Source: a virus
DNA length: 24,432 nucleotides
Virus record (IMG/VR): IMGVR_UViG_3300035199_000287
Coordinates: 1-24,432 of that record
Strand: one strand, 5' to 3'
Shown here: piece after piece, positions 16,001 through 22,964 of the stretch
How positions within the stretch are numbered: the first letter of the stretch is position 1
Layout: the number at the start of each line of letters is the position of its first letter
Position numbers and translations under genes: made by a program
The notes under the pieces: model-generated
The model's database searches: none
What the model was told of the DNA's origin: nothing
The model's input: only the letters and a program-made list of their open reading frames with translations

Positions 16001-16381
16001 AAGTTCCCAGCCGGCTTGAGCGAGAGTTGTCTTCGAAGCCGCGGCGCCGTTGTTATCCTTGCCGAGAAGCCTCAAATATGTAACAGGGGCAACACCAGCC
16101 GCCAAATACGCCTGAGCCGCATATGCGGCATATACCGGAGCGTTTTGTGCCCCATAACGCCAGACATCACCGGGCTGCTGGTTGCCGGCAACTGGATTAC
16201 CAAAGGTATTAACAAACTCGGAAAAAGATTCGACTTTGGTGGGGGCAAACGCTGGGCCTCGCTGGGCGCGCCCGATGATAACCGGCCCAACTGCGTCTGG
16301 GAGTGCTGGGATCTGTGATTGATCTATTTCATTAAGAAATATCCCAGGTGAGATAAATTTGAACTTGCTTTCGTCAGCCAT
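13010..16381 (-). CDS. gp18: Tail sheath protein, gp18 family, oversized
   Basis: A 1123-aa contractile sheath subunit; T4 gp18 has 659 residues. The N-terminus (FKFISPGIFLNEIDQS, then PVIIGRAQRGPAFAPTKV and the 'F...FG' block to about residue 60) and the C-terminal core (NVRRLLIYLKKGISRIA, then FEQNIQTTWNDF, ending IEFIALDFIITRSG) are typical of sheath proteins: the core that stays attached to the tube. The middle, roughly residues 130-800, holds several large Gly/Ser/Thr/Ala-rich insertions, expected to form extra domains on the outside of the sheath. Strong binding site (TAGGAGTT). A copy of the ACTANTTA element lies 26 nt upstream. Confidence 0.93.
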   Translation of the reverse strand: MADESKFKFISPGIFLNEIDQSQIPALPDAVGPVIIGRAQRGPAFAPTKVESFSEFVNTFGNPVAGNQQPGDVWRYGAQNAPVYAAYAAQAYLAAGVAPVTYLRLLGKDNNGAAASKTTLAQAGWELPALSALTTDSSKGAAEICGAYGLFYFGSSSTTTITGTLAAIFYASGAAIYPTGSIHSYSSATEGMNKLVDLNSSKEFNLILSNSAGSTVYRTSMEESNPNFIRNVFNTNPQVARFGFPGATSVEDTNQQKDYWLGESFERSVQDKIFANYSNYGVAIVPLLSGSTSGEGPSDRRGSFRNAQTPWFVSQDATTTTGSFDPTDNSIARPLFKFITLDGQGDYANKNIKISIDNINYSPNDNVNFGSFDVLVRDAKDSDLQLNVLERFSGVNLNPLSTNYIVNKIGDRYQEYDDTYGVVRTYGDMPNLSRYVRVVVSSEVAAGDTPSLLPFGYYGIPKYRNVFLSGTQTNNPNTYIVAGGYNSSTSVLLAGDPGTYATLTWTFTNYHPGNNNDTIRFSGLSGSTAAKGMGIILTSSIALADSSGSFSNYGSASIGILDSPHDDQIAAQISTLFSSLPAYDGTYTTPGEGSSTVTITATASVATDADLSLYTLGYVGVNGSAGTAAMTTGSATDGATGGATALTMSVQFPEIPTKVTSSAQGAANDKAFFGVDVGKATTNSVYNEGYVDYTRTMGASVISDGDWGDAFGLTSVAGGIQFQDAFTLDDVRLNLTSQYSSNSPRRNITNAYHESGSRAAGNSWTASGASGGTSYKNILDAGFQRFSAPMLGGFDGFSILERDPLRNNLITDGAADTTNYVYNTYQTALNILTDTEGYEFNVMSAPGLWYEPLTKKLIDVCEARGDCLGIIDLKGGYTPPHEYYYSNKTSRKGDLQTVLSNVDSRNLNNSYGAAYYPWVTIRDDVNNTILKAPPSVVALGVLANTERVADVWFAPAGFNRGGLSNGSAGIAVLNVEEKLFASDRDRLYARNINPVASFPAEGIVIFGQKTLQATQSALDRINVRRLLIYLKKGISRIASTVLFEQNIQTTWNDFKSRSDSFLGNVKVRFGVDDFRVVLDETTTTPDMIDRNIMYAKIFIKPTRSIEFIALDFIITRSGASFED

Positions 16382-16406
16382 TAAGGAACTCCTATCGTGC
16401 TCAAAA

Positions 16407-16414
16407 TAAATAGT
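16407..16414 (-). promoter_or_regulatory. ACTANTTA element (ACTATTTAT) before the sheath gene
   Basis: In the 52-nt gap between the gp15-like gene and the sheath gene, 26 nt upstream of the ATG. Coding strand TACTATTTATTTTGAG. Confidence 0.5.
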
Positions 16415-16433
16415 ATTTTAAAGGGCAAAAAGC

Positions 16434-17324
16434 CTATTCTCTATAAAATGACTTCTTGGTTAATTCGTTAATGTCTCCTACTAAAACACGCTCTCTAGGG
16501 ATTTTAACTTCAACGAAGTTCTCGACAACCGAAAATTTTGGCTGTTCGTCATTGGCGCCATCGCCCATTAAATAGCCGAGAACGTCAAAATTAATCGATG
16601 TTGAAAATTCTCTTACTTCTTCTGCTAGATTATCTGTGTTGTTATCGTAGGTAAAATTACCCTTAATAAAAGTTTCGTATCGATGGCCGTCGGCATTAAT
16701 AAAGAATGTATTAATTTGTCCAGTTCTCGTTAAGAAGGGAGTTATTAAATCATTCATTTGAGTTTGATAGTCGGTTACAATTTTGACATCGTAAATAACT
16801 TTAACGTATATTGGAAGAGGCGCATAATAAGTTTGATATACTACTTTTTTGTTTGTTCCCTTCCTATTCGGATCTCCCAAACCAACAGTTCCATCTGGGC
16901 CAAATTTTCTTCTCGCGTCGGCATTTGCAAATTCTGAGGTTTTCTTTTGGTTTATTCTTCGAGCTATTGGAACATTAATACGTCGAGGGCCCTGGCCGCT
17001 AAAAATTTGGGCTTGAAACGAGCCTTTAAAAGTCATATCTTTCTCGACAGACTTCCTAGTAATTGTAATAATTGGATATTTAAGATTTCCGTTTTTATCT
17101 CTTAGATCTGGATTATTTTTAATTTGGTGGGACCTCTCAGCAGACACCCAAATAACAGGAGTCTTCTTAAAACCTTCTTGAGTTTCGGTACTCTGGTTAT
17201 ATTCTTCGTCAATATAAGTATAAAAAGCAGTGTCTATTGTTTCTAGTTTAGACGGGGCTAATAACTTCTCATATATGATGTTGTTTGCATTTTCTATTTC
17301 TGTATAATTATAATCAGGCGGCAT
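16434..17324 (-). CDS. Tail completion / sheath terminator protein, gp15-like
   Basis: A 296-aa protein from the ATG at 17324, chosen because GGGAGGG lies 8 nt upstream; an ATG 17 codons earlier has no such site. The start overlaps the previous gene by 11 nt. The central block PIITITRKSVEKD, then LPIYVKVIYDVKIVTDYQ and NDLITPFLTRTGQINTFF follows the pattern of T4 gp15-type proteins, which cap sheath and tube and join the tail to the neck ('P-x-x-(I/V)...(Y/T)-x-x-x-(M/L)-N-x-(L/I)-(I/V)-x-P'). Its place after the head-closure gene and before the sheath supports this. Similarity is by pattern only. Confidence 0.7.
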   Translation of the reverse strand: MPPDYNYTEIENANNIIYEKLLAPSKLETIDTAFYTYIDEEYNQSTETQEGFKKTPVIWVSAERSHQIKNNPDLRDKNGNLKYPIITITRKSVEKDMTFKGSFQAQIFSGQGPRRINVPIARRINQKKTSEFANADARRKFGPDGTVGLGDPNRKGTNKKVVYQTYYAPLPIYVKVIYDVKIVTDYQTQMNDLITPFLTRTGQINTFFINADGHRYETFIKGNFTYDNNTDNLAEEVREFSTSINFDVLGYLMGDGANDEQPKFSVVENFVEVKIPRERVLVGDINELTKKSFYRE

Positions 17325-17808
17325 TAAAAATTCCCTCCCTTGCTCTAATGCATTTGGCTGAAATTTCGATAGCATTCCCTATCTGACCAAATAACTGTTT
17401 AGGTTCAGAAGTAGAGACAATTTCATAATGTTGAGCGCCATACAAAACAAAATCGCCGTCGCGAACAAAAAGATCTTGGTCTTCTGTTAATCTTCTTTTG
17501 TGAAAATGAACAATAATTTCTTCTTCTTTATCGAGGCCAACGCCACTTTTGAATGTTGTGCTGTATTTATTCCACTCGACAAGGGCGTAAACTCTTACAG
17601 GAGGAAGAAAGTTTTTAACCTTAGCTTCACCATAAATAGGATGAAAATCAGTTGTTTCTAAATCAATTGGATAATAAATAACCTGCTGCCCAATTACTCT
17701 CTCTATAAGCTCATCGTTGACTTGCTTAACAAGATCTTTCTCTTTCTTCCCTGTGAAAAGGGGAGGTGGTGGAGCATCGGGTTGTGACCATTTATTATCG
17801 CTAGACAT
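17314..17808 (-). CDS. Head-closure/neck protein, gp14 position
   Basis: A 164-aa beta-rich protein: QQVIYYPID, then VRVYALVEW, IIVHFHKRRL, FVRDGDFVLYG and HYEIVSTSEP. The 'v-x-dGDfv-x-y-x-x-x-yEI' ending is common in head-closure proteins of tailed phages, which plug the portal channel after packaging. In T4 the corresponding place between gp13 and gp15 is taken by gp14 (256 aa), and this protein may be its counterpart. Starts 3 nt after the gp13-like stop with AGGGG as binding site. The N-terminus is Pro-rich (PDAPPPPL). Confidence 0.65.
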   Translation of the reverse strand: MSSDNKWSQPDAPPPPLFTGKKEKDLVKQVNDELIERVIGQQVIYYPIDLETTDFHPIYGEAKVKNFLPPVRVYALVEWNKYSTTFKSGVGLDKEEEIIVHFHKRRLTEDQDLFVRDGDFVLYGAQHYEIVSTSEPKQLFGQIGNAIEISAKCIRAREGIFNAA

Positions 17809-17811
17809 TTG

Positions 17812-19149
17812 TTACCCCTGGTAAATAAGGAGAGGAATCTCCTCCAGTACTTTACTAACATTATCCATAATTGTAGCATCTCGCTCGGCAAGTTTTGGAT
17901 ATGTAAGCTCGGCAAGCGTTGTTTTAAGCTCTTCTTTGAGTTCTTTTTGCTCGTCCCGGGCTTCGGTGATTAGCGCGGTGCCGTTCAAGGTAACGGTTTC
18001 TCCTGGTATCGGGATTGTACCGAACTTGGAGCGGATCTGCCCCAAAGTCTCTTTAACCAAAGCGAGGGCATAACGACGAATCCATTGTTTACCTATCGAG
18101 TTGATATTTTGATATGGGATATTATCGAATGGAAGAGTACCTAAGTTATTAATGCCCTCCTCATCGTCATATATGTTACCAACTTTATCCCACGGATCGT
18201 TGACTCCATCGACTGAGAATTCAAACCACATATAACTAATCAACGAGGCCTCTGGCTGGGGAGTGATCCTCAACTTATTATTAAAAATTTCATATGTATA
18301 GTGGGACAATCTTGTGTATATATGATCTTCATAGGCCATGGCTTGGAGCTTATTCTGCCAAACTGGAATGATCTCGAAAGTAGTGTCGTCGGCAAACTGG
18401 CCATAATAATTTAAGTTGCCCACAACATTAAGGCCGCCGTAGTAGCCATAGAATCTCCACATAGCCTGTGGCGTTTTGTAATAGACTCTTCTGACGGTTA
18501 TTCTTCTGTTTGTTTCGCCAGAACCCGTGCCGATAATGCTAGCATAAGGCACGGTATTACCGCTTCCCGGCTCATTATTATTACTAGCATTGTCGACAAT
18601 AATCTGTTGCAAATCGTAATCCTGCTGCTTGCTAACGAGAGCAAAGCTAGCCGAGTAGTGGGGAAGACTGCCGCCGCCAACGGCGCCTTCACTCGCAATA
18701 CCGAGAGCTACTCTCTTTGTATAACTAAATTCGAATCTTGGATAGCGAAGATTAACATTTGCACCAGACAAAGATGTTTTTAGCTGGCCATCCTGATCGA
18801 AAGTGCCTGTTGTTGCGCCAAGAAAATCAGAAAGAACATTGGATGCCTGATGAATATTCATAATATATGAGTATTCTAGTGTGGCTTCTTCATAGGCAGA
18901 ATACACATTTCCTGGTGTTATTTCTAGATCTAAAACGTCGCCGCCCAACTTCTTATAAACATAAGCAACTTGATCTGACGCACCGGAAATAAAGTTAGTG
19001 TCGTATAGTTGACTAGTTGAATCAACGTAAATCGCAAATGGATAGTTAGAAGTATTGCCGGCGCCATTACCAGTCGTTGCTGTCGAGCCTGTCGACGTTA
19101 AAACAATAGCATTCACTGTGCTAACTGGACTTAAAGTTGGAATCGCCAA
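17812..19149 (-). CDS. gp13: Neck protein, gp13-like
   Basis: A 445-aa connector protein, longer than T4 gp13 (309 aa). After a Ser/Thr/Gly-rich start, YVYKKLGGDVLDLEITPG and then NVYSAYEEATLEYSY (about residues 63-95) give the pattern 'LG-x-x-(V/I)-x-(V/I/L)-E-(L/I)-T-x-x-x-(I/V)-x-x-x-x-x-x-A-(L)-x-x-Y' of gp13. The C-terminal third has WIRRYALALVKETLGQIRSK followed by IPGETVTLNG, again as in neck proteins. The start is TTG at 19149, supported by GGAGG 7 nt upstream. First gene after the capsid terminator, with a copy of the promoter-like element 20 nt upstream. Confidence 0.8.
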   Translation of the reverse strand: MAIPTLSPVSTVNAIVLTSTGSTATTGNGAGNTSNYPFAIYVDSTSQLYDTNFISGASDQVAYVYKKLGGDVLDLEITPGNVYSAYEEATLEYSYIMNIHQASNVLSDFLGATTGTFDQDGQLKTSLSGANVNLRYPRFEFSYTKRVALGIASEGAVGGGSLPHYSASFALVSKQQDYDLQQIIVDNASNNNEPGSGNTVPYASIIGTGSGETNRRITVRRVYYKTPQAMWRFYGYYGGLNVVGNLNYYGQFADDTTFEIIPVWQNKLQAMAYEDHIYTRLSHYTYEIFNNKLRITPQPEASLISYMWFEFSVDGVNDPWDKVGNIYDDEEGINNLGTLPFDNIPYQNINSIGKQWIRRYALALVKETLGQIRSKFGTIPIPGETVTLNGTALITEARDEQKELKEELKTTLAELTYPKLAERDATIMDNVSKVLEEIPLLIYQG

Positions 19150-19168
19150 GATATACCCTCCGCAAATA

Positions 19169-19176
19169 TAAGTAGT
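19169..19176 (-). promoter_or_regulatory. ACTANTTA element (ACTACTTAT) after the capsid terminator
   Basis: Lies 20 nt upstream of the TTG at 19149 and a few bases downstream of the terminator at 19182-19222. As at 10346, terminator plus element mark the start of a new transcript. Confidence 0.55.
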
Positions 19177-19181
19177 TTGTT

Positions 19182-19222
19182 AAATAAACAAAAAGCCCCG
19201 GCCTTCGAAAAGACCAGGGCTT
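19182..19222 (-). terminator. Intrinsic terminator after the major capsid gene
   Basis: Stem 19194-19203 with 19212-19221 (ten pairs in the RNA, two of them G-U), 8-nt loop, followed on the coding strand by TTTTTGTTTATTT. Separates the head module from the neck/tail module. Confidence 0.9.
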
Positions 19223-19252
19223 AAGATAACTGTTATTAGTTATCAGGGATTG

Positions 19253-21034
19253 CTAGGAGGTTCCAGACTCACCCAAGAGGCCGCGCACGATAACAAGACC
19301 GTACATATCGGGCCTCACCATCTTCTTGGCATAGCGAGTCATCACGCCCTTACGGGGCACGAAGTCTTCGACGCCAAAGATGGTCGGTGTGACCTGGAGG
19401 GGCACATACGGAGCGTACACATAGCCGCTTTCAAGGAAAGAGCCTCCTCGTCGGCCAACAAGGCAGAGGTTTCTCGGGAAGTATGGGTCGACATAGACGT
19501 CCCACTTCTTGCTCAAAGAGCCAACCTTAACCGCACCAATGGAGCCGCGTGTATCATCATGAGTCACCGAAGCACGGAAACCGGCAGTAAACTCAAGGAT
19601 GTTAGCAACTTCAGGCGATGTTACGACGAAGTTTGCCCCACCACGCAATGTCTTGCGGTGGATTTGAGCAGACACATCGTTGATAGTCTCAGCGAGAGTC
19701 TCATACCATTCAGAAACCGTACCAGTGAAGTCAGGAGCAGCAGTAGTGGCTCCAACTTCTACACCAGTCGTGCGATTCAAGAACATTCCAGGTGAACGCG
19801 ACCAGTAGTATGTACCGGCAGTCGCACCCTGAATAAGATCCTCAAGAATCTCGTGGTCGATCTCAAGAGCAATCTGTTCAGACAAAATACTAGTAAGTTC
19901 GACCTCGGCATCCAAGTTGTGATAGGCATTAAGATCCTGTCCCAACTCAGGTGTCCACTTGGCTTTGAGCTTCTTAGTCTTCGCGGTGACTGCCACCGAA
20001 TCCACCTTGATGTCGATTTCAGGAATCTTCGGATTACCTTCGAGGGAGAAAGTAATAGCGTCGACAGAACCGACGGGTCCGCCGTTGTTGAAATCATCGG
20101 CTAACGGAATATCCATATGGTTTACACCATTAAGAAGAGCCATAAGCTGGGTGATGTGTGCAGCATTCGTAGAAGCTGTGGTGCTTGTCGCGATGAGCAA
20201 AGTGTTGCCGCTTGTAATCGGATCCGGATGCGTGAGGCGTCGAACTTGAATGGAGTTAGTACCTAACTCAGAACCAGTAATCGTAAACGTCACAAGATCA
20301 TCCATGTTGGCGTTACCATCCGTAAAAGTCGTTGTCGGGACTCTGCCTACCGCGAAAACAGCACCAGAAACTATATCTGGATCGAACCTCAGCAGTCTAG
20401 GTATATTGTAATTAGCCACACCACTATAGCCATCGGTCAGGTTCAGATAGTTGGGAACACCACCATCCGTAACAGTGCCGGAAGCAATCGGGGCGACGGC
20501 TACGGCAAGGGTACCAGTCGGCGATGCATAACCGTTGTTGAGGGCGTAAGGACCAGCTTCTGCGCCGGTACCTGTTAACGTAACACCACCGGTGATCTGC
20601 GATGCGATCTTACCGCCGCCATAGAGCGACTCTTCAGTCGAGGCGCCTGCGCCATAACCTAGGCGTGGGAGGCCCGGGCCACTGGTTGAGGTGGTAAAGT
20701 CAAGGAAGAAAATGAGGCCCGAGGGCAAACTCATCGGTTGAACGCTAACAAGATCGTTAGCGAAAAGTCCAGCGAATACTCGTCGGACGAGGGGGAAAGC
20801 AACAGCAGAGAAACCCTGCACGTCGCCGGCTGTTCCACCGCCAGCCATAGCAGAAGCCTCCTTAAGAAGCTGCTTGGCCTGATTTTCTAAAAGGCGGGCC
20901 ATGCCTTGACGTTGATGATCGTGTTCGAGTCCTTCCAGAAGACCGGTCTTCTCCCACTTGTTAAGAAGAGCGGTACCTTCCTTCCGGAGATCTCGATCAA
21001 CAATGCCTTCTGTTAATTTATCTAATATAGACAT
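19253..21034 (-). CDS. gp23: Major capsid protein, gp23 family
   Basis: A 593-aa gp23-type capsid protein (T4: 521). Signature blocks: a helical N-terminus with LLENQAKQLLKEAS (48-61), the 'VSVQPMSLPSGLIFFLDF' block (96-113), and the C-terminal SGYVYAPYVPLQVTP with FVPRKGVMTRYAKK. LKE59|A60 is a good candidate for cleavage by a gp21-type protease, as T4 gp23 loses its first 65 residues; the protease gene is not in the window. Strong binding site AAGGAG. The gene is visibly richer in G and C and in C-ending codons than its neighbours, as usual for the most abundant virion protein. A terminator follows at once. Confidence 0.95.
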   Translation of the reverse strand: MSILDKLTEGIVDRDLRKEGTALLNKWEKTGLLEGLEHDHQRQGMARLLENQAKQLLKEASAMAGGGTAGDVQGFSAVAFPLVRRVFAGLFANDLVSVQPMSLPSGLIFFLDFTTSTSGPGLPRLGYGAGASTEESLYGGGKIASQITGGVTLTGTGAEAGPYALNNGYASPTGTLAVAVAPIASGTVTDGGVPNYLNLTDGYSGVANYNIPRLLRFDPDIVSGAVFAVGRVPTTTFTDGNANMDDLVTFTITGSELGTNSIQVRRLTHPDPITSGNTLLIATSTTASTNAAHITQLMALLNGVNHMDIPLADDFNNGGPVGSVDAITFSLEGNPKIPEIDIKVDSVAVTAKTKKLKAKWTPELGQDLNAYHNLDAEVELTSILSEQIALEIDHEILEDLIQGATAGTYYWSRSPGMFLNRTTGVEVGATTAAPDFTGTVSEWYETLAETINDVSAQIHRKTLRGGANFVVTSPEVANILEFTAGFRASVTHDDTRGSIGAVKVGSLSKKWDVYVDPYFPRNLCLVGRRGGSFLESGYVYAPYVPLQVTPTIFGVEDFVPRKGVMTRYAKKMVRPDMYGLVIVRGLLGESGTS

Positions 21035-21037
21035 AAT

Positions 21038-22642
21038 TTAGTCTCCTTTTTGTTTGTTAGATTGGATACCTGCCAAAATTTGAAACCTTCTTTTCTCCCC
21101 TGATTCGACAGAGTTGTGCATGATTTCTCTTCTTGGTATTGTGTGAGAAGGTCTTCGGATTGCCTCGTTCAGTGATTCAGGTTCACTAGTCTTGCGACGA
21201 GCGGGCACTGTACTTTGAAGTGTTTCGTATATAACCTTCGCGTCATTTGCAGATTCAGCCCGACGAATAGATTCGACAAACTGTTCTTTTTGTCGTCTAT
21301 TCAAAGAGGTATTCGTAAGGGCCTCATTCTGAAAAAGTAATTTAGCATTTGAAAAAGTAACTTCATCGAGCTTCTCTTTCAACGCAGTAACTGCTTTAAC
21401 AAGCTTGGTATTTTTAGCTTCGAGCGACTCGTATTTGAGTGCGAACTTTTTCATACCAGCTTGTAAATCTTTAATTTCTTCTTGTGCCTCGGTCGAAGAG
21501 AGGCGAGCAAGATTAATTTTTTCTTGATATTGAATATCTTTTTCTGGGCGTCCTGCCCATCCGGTGAAATCTCCGTCCATAATCTTAACGGTTAATTCTT
21601 CGGCAATTGCTTGAATATCATCTTCGTCGAGATTTTCATATCGTCGACCTTTTCTAGTTTGGCCGCGGCCACGACGTAAACTAGCGCGCTCGCGACGGTC
21701 GCCGCCAGGAGTTGTTGGCTCTTTATCATAGCGCGGATCACCGTGGAGTTGAGTTCGAAAAGAGGGATCTACGCCCGGGTCGTATTCTGTAGATTCTTTC
21801 TCTTTCTTGCCCCCCATTGTTGGGCCACCTTCGTCTAGTTCTTCTTCCTTAACTGGATGTATCCCGGTACGTGAATAACGTGTTTTTTCCGGTCGTGTGG
21901 TCTTCCGGCGGCCGCGGGTGGGGGTTTCTCCCGTATCTGTTGTCGGCGAGGCTGGGTGGGGCTCTCGTCGATGGTAACTGGGTGGAAGTTTTTCTTGTCG
22001 TTCTGCTTCCTTTTCCCAGCCGCGCTTTCCAAGACTAATTTCGTCGAGTTCTTCTTCACCTTCTTCTTCAGCGCGTTTCTTGGCCGAGGCCATGGTGTCT
22101 GCGATCTCCTCATCACTCATCTCGCGGCTTGCCGCCGTCGATGGGTGGAGTTCACTATACGGATCGAATGCTTCGTCTAAATCTTCCAATAAAGAAGAAA
22201 GATCAATATTTTCGTCCTCAAGAGTTAATTCGAGTCCTTCGGCCATGGTCGAAATCAAATCTTCTTGGGCTTCTGGTTCGCCCATTTCCATTTCGTCAGC
22301 CATTTTCTTTAAATCTCCTAGAGTAAATTCCATTTCGACATCTGCTTCTGCCTCGGGGCACGGACACAAATCAGAGGCGCCCATAGCAGCATCAGGTACA
22401 CCTTCAACATCTTCTGCTTCGGCCTCTTCGGCACCCATCTCAAGGCCTGCACCAAGTTCGTCACCACCGAGAGGATCTTCTAGTGCGAAAGGATCTTCTT
22501 CTTCTGGCTGTTCCAGAAGTGAACTCATCGCTTCTTTAATTTCACCGGCATATTTCTCGACAATTTGGCTTTCCGCCGTCAATAATGCTGCTTCGCGAAG
22601 TTCCTTCGCATCAATAATGGCTTGTTCTATCAATGAGGACAT
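21038..22642 (-). CDS. Prohead core/scaffold protein, gp22 position
   Basis: A 534-aa protein directly before the capsid gene (3-nt gap), the place of the T4 scaffold gp22 but about twice its size. ATG 22642 is chosen over an upstream in-frame TTG because CGGAG lies 7 nt before it. Layout: helical start, very acidic part (about 45-190, Glu/Asp-rich with a CPCPEAEAD spot), a basic Arg/Gly/Lys-rich disordered part (about 210-335), a predicted coiled coil (about 375-435) and an Arg-rich C-terminus. The string EEELDE occurs twice (about 196-201 and 266-271), on both sides of the basic part. Composition (charged, helical, almost no Cys or Trp) fits a removable scaffold. No sequence motif proves it. 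Confidence 0.75.
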   Translation of the reverse strand: MSSLIEQAIIDAKELREAALLTAESQIVEKYAGEIKEAMSSLLEQPEEEDPFALEDPLGGDELGAGLEMGAEEAEAEDVEGVPDAAMGASDLCPCPEAEADVEMEFTLGDLKKMADEMEMGEPEAQEDLISTMAEGLELTLEDENIDLSSLLEDLDEAFDPYSELHPSTAASREMSDEEIADTMASAKKRAEEEGEEELDEISLGKRGWEKEAERQEKLPPSYHRREPHPASPTTDTGETPTRGRRKTTRPEKTRYSRTGIHPVKEEELDEGGPTMGGKKEKESTEYDPGVDPSFRTQLHGDPRYDKEPTTPGGDRRERASLRRGRGQTRKGRRYENLDEDDIQAIAEELTVKIMDGDFTGWAGRPEKDIQYQEKINLARLSSTEAQEEIKDLQAGMKKFALKYESLEAKNTKLVKAVTALKEKLDEVTFSNAKLLFQNEALTNTSLNRRQKEQFVESIRRAESANDAKVIYETLQSTVPARRKTSEPESLNEAIRRPSHTIPRREIMHNSVESGEKRRFQILAGIQSNKQKGD

Positions 22643-22665
22643 TAATATACTCCGACTAGTCAAAA

Positions 22666-22673
22666 TAATTAGT
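22666..22673 (-). promoter_or_regulatory. ACTANTTA element (ACTAATTAT) before the scaffold gene
   Basis: In the 50-nt gap between the bS21 gene and the scaffold gene, 24 nt upstream of the ATG. Coding strand TACTAATTATTTTGAC, close to the copy before the sheath gene. Confidence 0.5.
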
Positions 22674-22692
22674 ATTAAGAATCCTTAAAAGA

Positions 22693-22953
22693 CTACTCTT
22701 CTCTAGCAGCCTCAAGTTTTCTTAATACCTTTTCTCTTTTCCTAGCTTTCCTTTTTCTAAGTGCTGATGGTTTTTCGTAATAAGATCTTTTTCTTACCTC
22801 TTCCAAAATACCATTCTTCTTTACTTTTCTCAAAAACTTTTTGATATCCCTATCAACATATCGATCATTTCTGGGGACAACAACGACATTCGCTGCTCTC
22901 TGGCCGACGTTATTTCTGGGATTGATATAGGGAGGTTTTCTGTGATAGGCCAT
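22693..22953 (-). CDS. rpsU: Phage-encoded ribosomal protein bS21
   Basis: An 86-aa homologue of small-subunit protein bS21, which sits near the anti-Shine-Dalgarno end of 16S rRNA and takes part in initiation. The core DRDIKKFLRKVKKNGILEEV (34-53) followed by RKRSYYEKPSALRKRKAR (54-71) matches the E. coli order ('...RRREFYEKPTTERKR...') through the YEKP signature. An N-terminal extension of about 20 residues (HRKPPYINPRNN) is absent from the 71-aa E. coli protein. It lies inside the head gene cluster, so it should be made late with virion proteins. Its own ribosome binding site is weak (AGAGAAAC) while its neighbours have strong GGAG sites. bS21 is known as the ribosomal protein most often found in phage genomes. 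Identification is secure. Confidence 0.93.
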   Translation of the reverse strand: MAYHRKPPYINPRNNVGQRAANVVVVPRNDRYVDRDIKKFLRKVKKNGILEEVRKRSYYEKPSALRKRKARKREKVLRKLEAAREE

Positions 22954-22964
22954 ATGTTTCTCTG

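Noticed and set aside
16421-16440. AGGC-TTTTT-GCCC hairpin as terminator after the gp15-like gene
   Set aside because: Stem of only three to four pairs and no following T-run; too weak to call.
17325-17375. ATG at 17375 for the gp15-like protein
   Set aside because: It would overlap the head-closure gene by 62 nt without a binding site; the ATG at 17324 has GGGAGGG upstream.
19250-19795. Plus-strand ORF of 181 codons
   Set aside because: Lies wholly antisense to the capsid gene, which has clear gp23 motifs; the open frame comes from the GC-richer codon use of that gene.
22643-22663. Upstream TTG start for the scaffold protein
   Set aside because: The ATG seven codons downstream has CGGAG at proper spacing; the TTG has no binding site and overlaps the promoter-like region.
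22080-22688. Plus-strand ORF of about 200 codons, very Ser-rich
   Set aside because: Antisense shadow of the Glu/Asp-rich scaffold gene; GAA/GAG codons read as TTC/CTC/TCT on the other strand. No ribosome binding site or family similarity.
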